NCBI RefSeq assembly: GCF_910592395.1
Contig: NC_088310.1
Coordinates: 7,507,501 to 7,571,500, forward strand
Length of the DNA stretch: 64,000 nucleotides
Source: Lineus longissimus
Taxonomy: Eukaryota > Nemertea > Pilidiophora > Heteronemertea > Lineidae
Direction: 5' to 3'
Below the pieces are notes generated by a model that was not told the DNA's origin, ran no database searches, and saw only the letters and a list, made by a program, of their open reading frames with translations. How positions within the stretch are numbered: position 1 is the stretch's first letter; each line of letters starts with the position of its first letter. Position numbers and translations under genes: made by a program. Below, piece after piece: positions 60,535-64,000 of this stretch.

Positions 60535-63500
60535 GTAAGTTCAAAGTACAGTAGAACCTCAGAGTTGCAAAATGAATCTTGTCAAAGATCCACAAGGATA
60601 AAAAGCTATGAATGAATGCAGATATGGAGGAGGAGTGATGTTGATGATGCATTGCCACTGCATCGGTCAAAACGAAAGTGATTGCTGCGTAGTGGGCTCA
60701 CTTGGGTCTAGTCGGGTTAAAAATCAGGACAGCGTGATGTACTTCATTCAAGTCCGTTAAATGTGCAATTTGATGATGGGAAGTAACACTGAAGAGTGGA
60801 AGGTGACTGGGCAACCAGTGCAGTAGCTTGGTTATTCAAGTACATGTAGAGTTTTATAGCAACAGTCAACAACCACTGCCTTCGACTGCGAAAAGATGAT
60901 GATGATGATGACTACCCCAAAGAGAATGACCAGTAAATCACCAGTTTTGAATAAATGACTACAGTAAATCATTCGTCATCCGTGCATCTGTGCTCATGAC
61001 CCACCACAGGTCGGAAATTAATATACCACTGCCAGTTGTGTTAGTGACATCAGATCCTGTACTTGTGATTACTATTGGATGTGTTGTCTTTTGACTTGCA
61101 ATCAGTGCAGCCAAAGGAGTGATCCGTCCGCAAGCTGACTATCTTCATTCCTTCATTGCCATGACAACAGCGGGATCCATGGGATATTTTAGACACCTTG
61201 TGGCATTTCTGACAGGTGCTTGTTATGTTTTAACCCATTATTACTTGTAATTTAGTGAGATTAATTGCTTTGCGGTACAGTATGATAGGCTAATTTTTGA
61301 AAAGCGCTTCTCGAAACGAGTGTTTTCTGGTACATCATGTAGATGCGATCTGCGACATAGCCATGAAAAACATGGCTATTGCGATTTATCATTTACCAAG
61401 TGGCAGAAATTGCTCATATGGAGGCTCTGAGAAGGCCTGCTTATGTACCAACCAGCTTGACCTCGAGACTGACATCAGACAAGGCTCGTCTGCCTTAGGA
61501 TGGTAATGGTGGGGGTAGGGCCTGTGCGGCATTATAAATTTAGCTACATGTTTGCAGCCTGCCACCTTGGCAACAGTCAAAACTAATCTGAACTGGGAAT
61601 GAGACTCTGAAGCTGAAGCACTCACACATGGAACCAAACCTTTGATTTGTTAGCCCTGTGCGTTTACAGGTGCAAAACATGAAAATCACAGATCTGCATT
61701 CACCTTCCACTCCGAGCTAATGAAAGTATCATGCTGAACAGAATAAGTCCTCAGCCAGAAATAATCAATTAGCATTCGCTGCAGAAAGAAGCCAGGTGAT
61801 TTGTGCTGCATTAGCTTTTACAGAAAAACCCTGAGTAGGCAACACATTGGGGATTGTAATAGCAGGAGTTCTGCTGTTGCTGGTACATGTAAGATGTGAG
61901 TGGTGCAATATCAACCCAGACTTCCTCCCTCAAAATGTTCAGGTTTTTAAGTGGTAGTAGTGTGATTTCCTCAAACAAGTTATAGCTGTCTTGTGGGACA
62001 TGACAGCAGAAGTATTCCATATCTTCCAATTTGATGATTTTACCCATGTTTGATATTGCCACGTGTGTAGTCATCGTATGAATCATGGATGTCACACTCA
62101 ATCATCTTTTTCAATGATCAGAGGAGCCATTGGCGTACTGCCGGCTATCAAGATTTCATTGGCCGACACCCGTCAACACGTCCTGATGACTATACATGCC
62201 ACAGTCTGAATCATACAAGTGATACGGAGGTAAATCTCCCCATCGTCATGCCAACCTCTCATTCTCAAGTGAGTCACCAACGGTTACTGGGGGAGGCGGC
62301 AGGATGGGTAGCTGTGTCAACGTCAGTCCCCAAGAGAATGGCTGGATCAATCACGCCCAATGATGCCTGAAAAAGCTCCCTTTCTCATTTGCATTGAGTT
62401 TAGTGATCTATCAAATTGATCATAGTCGTGACACAAGTCTGTGTTACTATTTGTATCATGCACAGGATCACGGAAGGTCATAGCACAGTCTCTTAGATGA
62501 ATATAGATGAATTGCCATGAAGTTTCTCTCCATCTCTAGTTACATTGTAACACTGCTGGATTCCACACAAAAGATGGGATTGATCCCAGGAGAGAACCAG
62601 AATTGTATTTTCTGGATGCAACAGTGTGGCTTTCAATTAAGGAACTAAATATCTTTGTGACAGATCTTAGGAAATAAAGGAATGGAGCACCTGGCACTAC
62701 GATCTGTTGAAATATTCAGTTGGGAACAACTGAATAGGTCAGGGGGTCAGGTGTTACTAAGATTATTCACACAAAAAGAATAACACGATCCGTTCTCTTC
62801 ACGCTTTGTTGTATTTTCATTATTCATGTTCCAACATGCTCTGGAGTTCCCGCCAAACATGAAATAATCAAGATGTAATATTATAGTTCAACAAAGCATG
62901 TTCTCAGGTGTCGGGGTCAGCAGGTTCAGAACTTTTGCCTGAATAATATGGCCCGGGTTCTCTGAAATGAGCATATCTGAGAAATCATCAACTTGACCCC
63001 CCTAGGCTTTCCCTTCCTGTAGATGGTTCTCTGTGAGACACAACCTATGTGGGTGCAACCACCAGCCAGAAGAATTAATGTTTCATCTGGTCGAACATCT
63101 GTTAGGAAGCAAGGGTGTCTCTTTGTTGGTGGCTCCAAGAAGTGATTGGTGGCATCTCCAAACAGTTTGTAACCTTGGTTGAACCAGCAGAACCTTTTGA
63201 ACTCCATGTGACATTGTATGTAAACTCTGTGTTTGAAGATACAATATCTTTGAGCAATCTGACCTACCTATCGGTTTTCCTTGCCGGGCTACCAAGGAAA
63301 CCATTGCTCTAAACCTTCTTGATTGGATGTTTCAAGAGCATGGACAGAGTATCAATATCATGGCTTCTGCAGCAACCTTGAGAGAAGTGATAATTCCTTT
63401 GTCACATGGCATGTTGGACATCAACTTCGGCCAATGGGCAATGTTGATGACAGTGCCACTCCACTTGATTCAATTACTGGCTTGTCCAAATGCCTCAAGG

Positions 63501-64000
63501 GCTCTGTAACCTAATGTGGTAATTACATGGTCATTGAAAGCAAAGAAAAGAACAGTTTGAATCACAGTGGAGGCCATCACTGGAAACCACTGACCCATAT
63601 GTCCTGTTTTCATTTTAAATACTTTGGTTCAAAAGTTAGCAAAGGTGACCAATATTTTAACATAGCTGGGGACAGCAGTTGGGCAATTAAATTAATTTAA
63701 TTAAATTAAATTAAATTACCATATTTTATAGTGCCCTATACAGGTAAAACTAGAGCTAGCGCTCTAAGGCACTTTACATTGGTAAAACACTGGTGTAAAA
63801 CATAAGAAATTTAAAACAATGGTAATAAAGGAAAATATAAAAAAAACTAGAGCATTTTACATTAGTAAAACATTGGTGTAAAACATAAGAAATTTAAAAC
63901 AATGGTAATGGCAATCTGAAAAAGCAGGAAGATGCACTTGCAATTATCCAGTGTGTTCTCCGGAATCCAAAAAACCCTTTATAATCCAAACTATCACATT
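60535..64000. other. Right-hand stretch, presumably Pellino intron 2
   Basis: No further Pellino exon (expected to continue YNG and a basic GDRGRR-like motif) is visible before the window ends. A GAT microsatellite lies near 60894. Some protein-like open blocks occur on the plus strand (61109-61210, 62089-62370, 63327-63509), but I recognise none of them and cannot link them by splicing. Confidence 0.5.
63769..63909 (+). repeat. 84-bp-period tandem duplication and AT-rich tract
   Basis: The block from gcactttacattggtaaaac to aacaatggtaa (63769-63825) recurs at 63853-63909 with few changes. Just before it (63688-63718) is a run of attaa/ttaat units. Both lie in the Pellino intron. Confidence 0.85.

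Overview
The window is intron-rich animal nuclear DNA, probably from a marine invertebrate. The coding exons are short and GT-AG bounded, the introns are AT-rich, and minisatellites, tRNA-derived SINE-like pieces and fold-back elements are common. Gene content cannot place the species further. Three protein genes are recognisable from their translations.

Left (15-15796, minus strand): most of NPHP1, the ciliary transition-zone protein nephrocystin-1. It starts at 15796 and runs off the left edge. About 23 exons can be chained in frame: an N-terminal coiled coil, a very acidic stretch, an SH3 domain and the conserved C-terminal nephrocystin region. Its introns hold a 21-bp VNTR (about 3351-3771), a 46-bp minisatellite (about 7854-8490), SINE-like pieces and a TTAA-flanked fold-back element (13090-13592).

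Middle (19249-55923, minus strand): a complete cytoplasmic dynein 1 heavy chain gene (DYNC1H1). I could read sixty constitutive-type coding exons. Their lengths sum to 13947 nt, which is exactly 4649 codons, or 4648 residues plus stop; the human protein has 4646. All four P-loops, the linker, the stalk and the C-terminal domain are present. Beyond the constitutive set, three places suggest alternative splicing. The first is a pair of equal-length 196-nt exons that both encode the distal stalk and the start of the microtubule-binding domain. The second is a 51-nt microexon inside AAA4. The third is a 75-nt acidic exon at the start of the C-terminal domain.

Right (56404 to beyond 60534, plus strand): the first two coding exons of a Pellino-family E3 ubiquitin ligase, divergent from the dynein gene across a gap of about 480 bp that must hold both promoters. 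The rest of that gene lies beyond the right edge. From 56424 onward everything else looks like intron, with a small fold-back element and AT-rich tandem repeats.

NPHP1 and DYNC1H1 lie head to tail, separated by about 3.4 kb that holds the dynein 3' UTR and the NPHP1 promoter. There are no RNA genes, CRISPR arrays or prokaryotic features. The best candidate for something undescribed is the duplicated microtubule-binding-domain exon pair. It implies that this animal can build two versions of its single cytoplasmic dynein motor with different track-binding surfaces.
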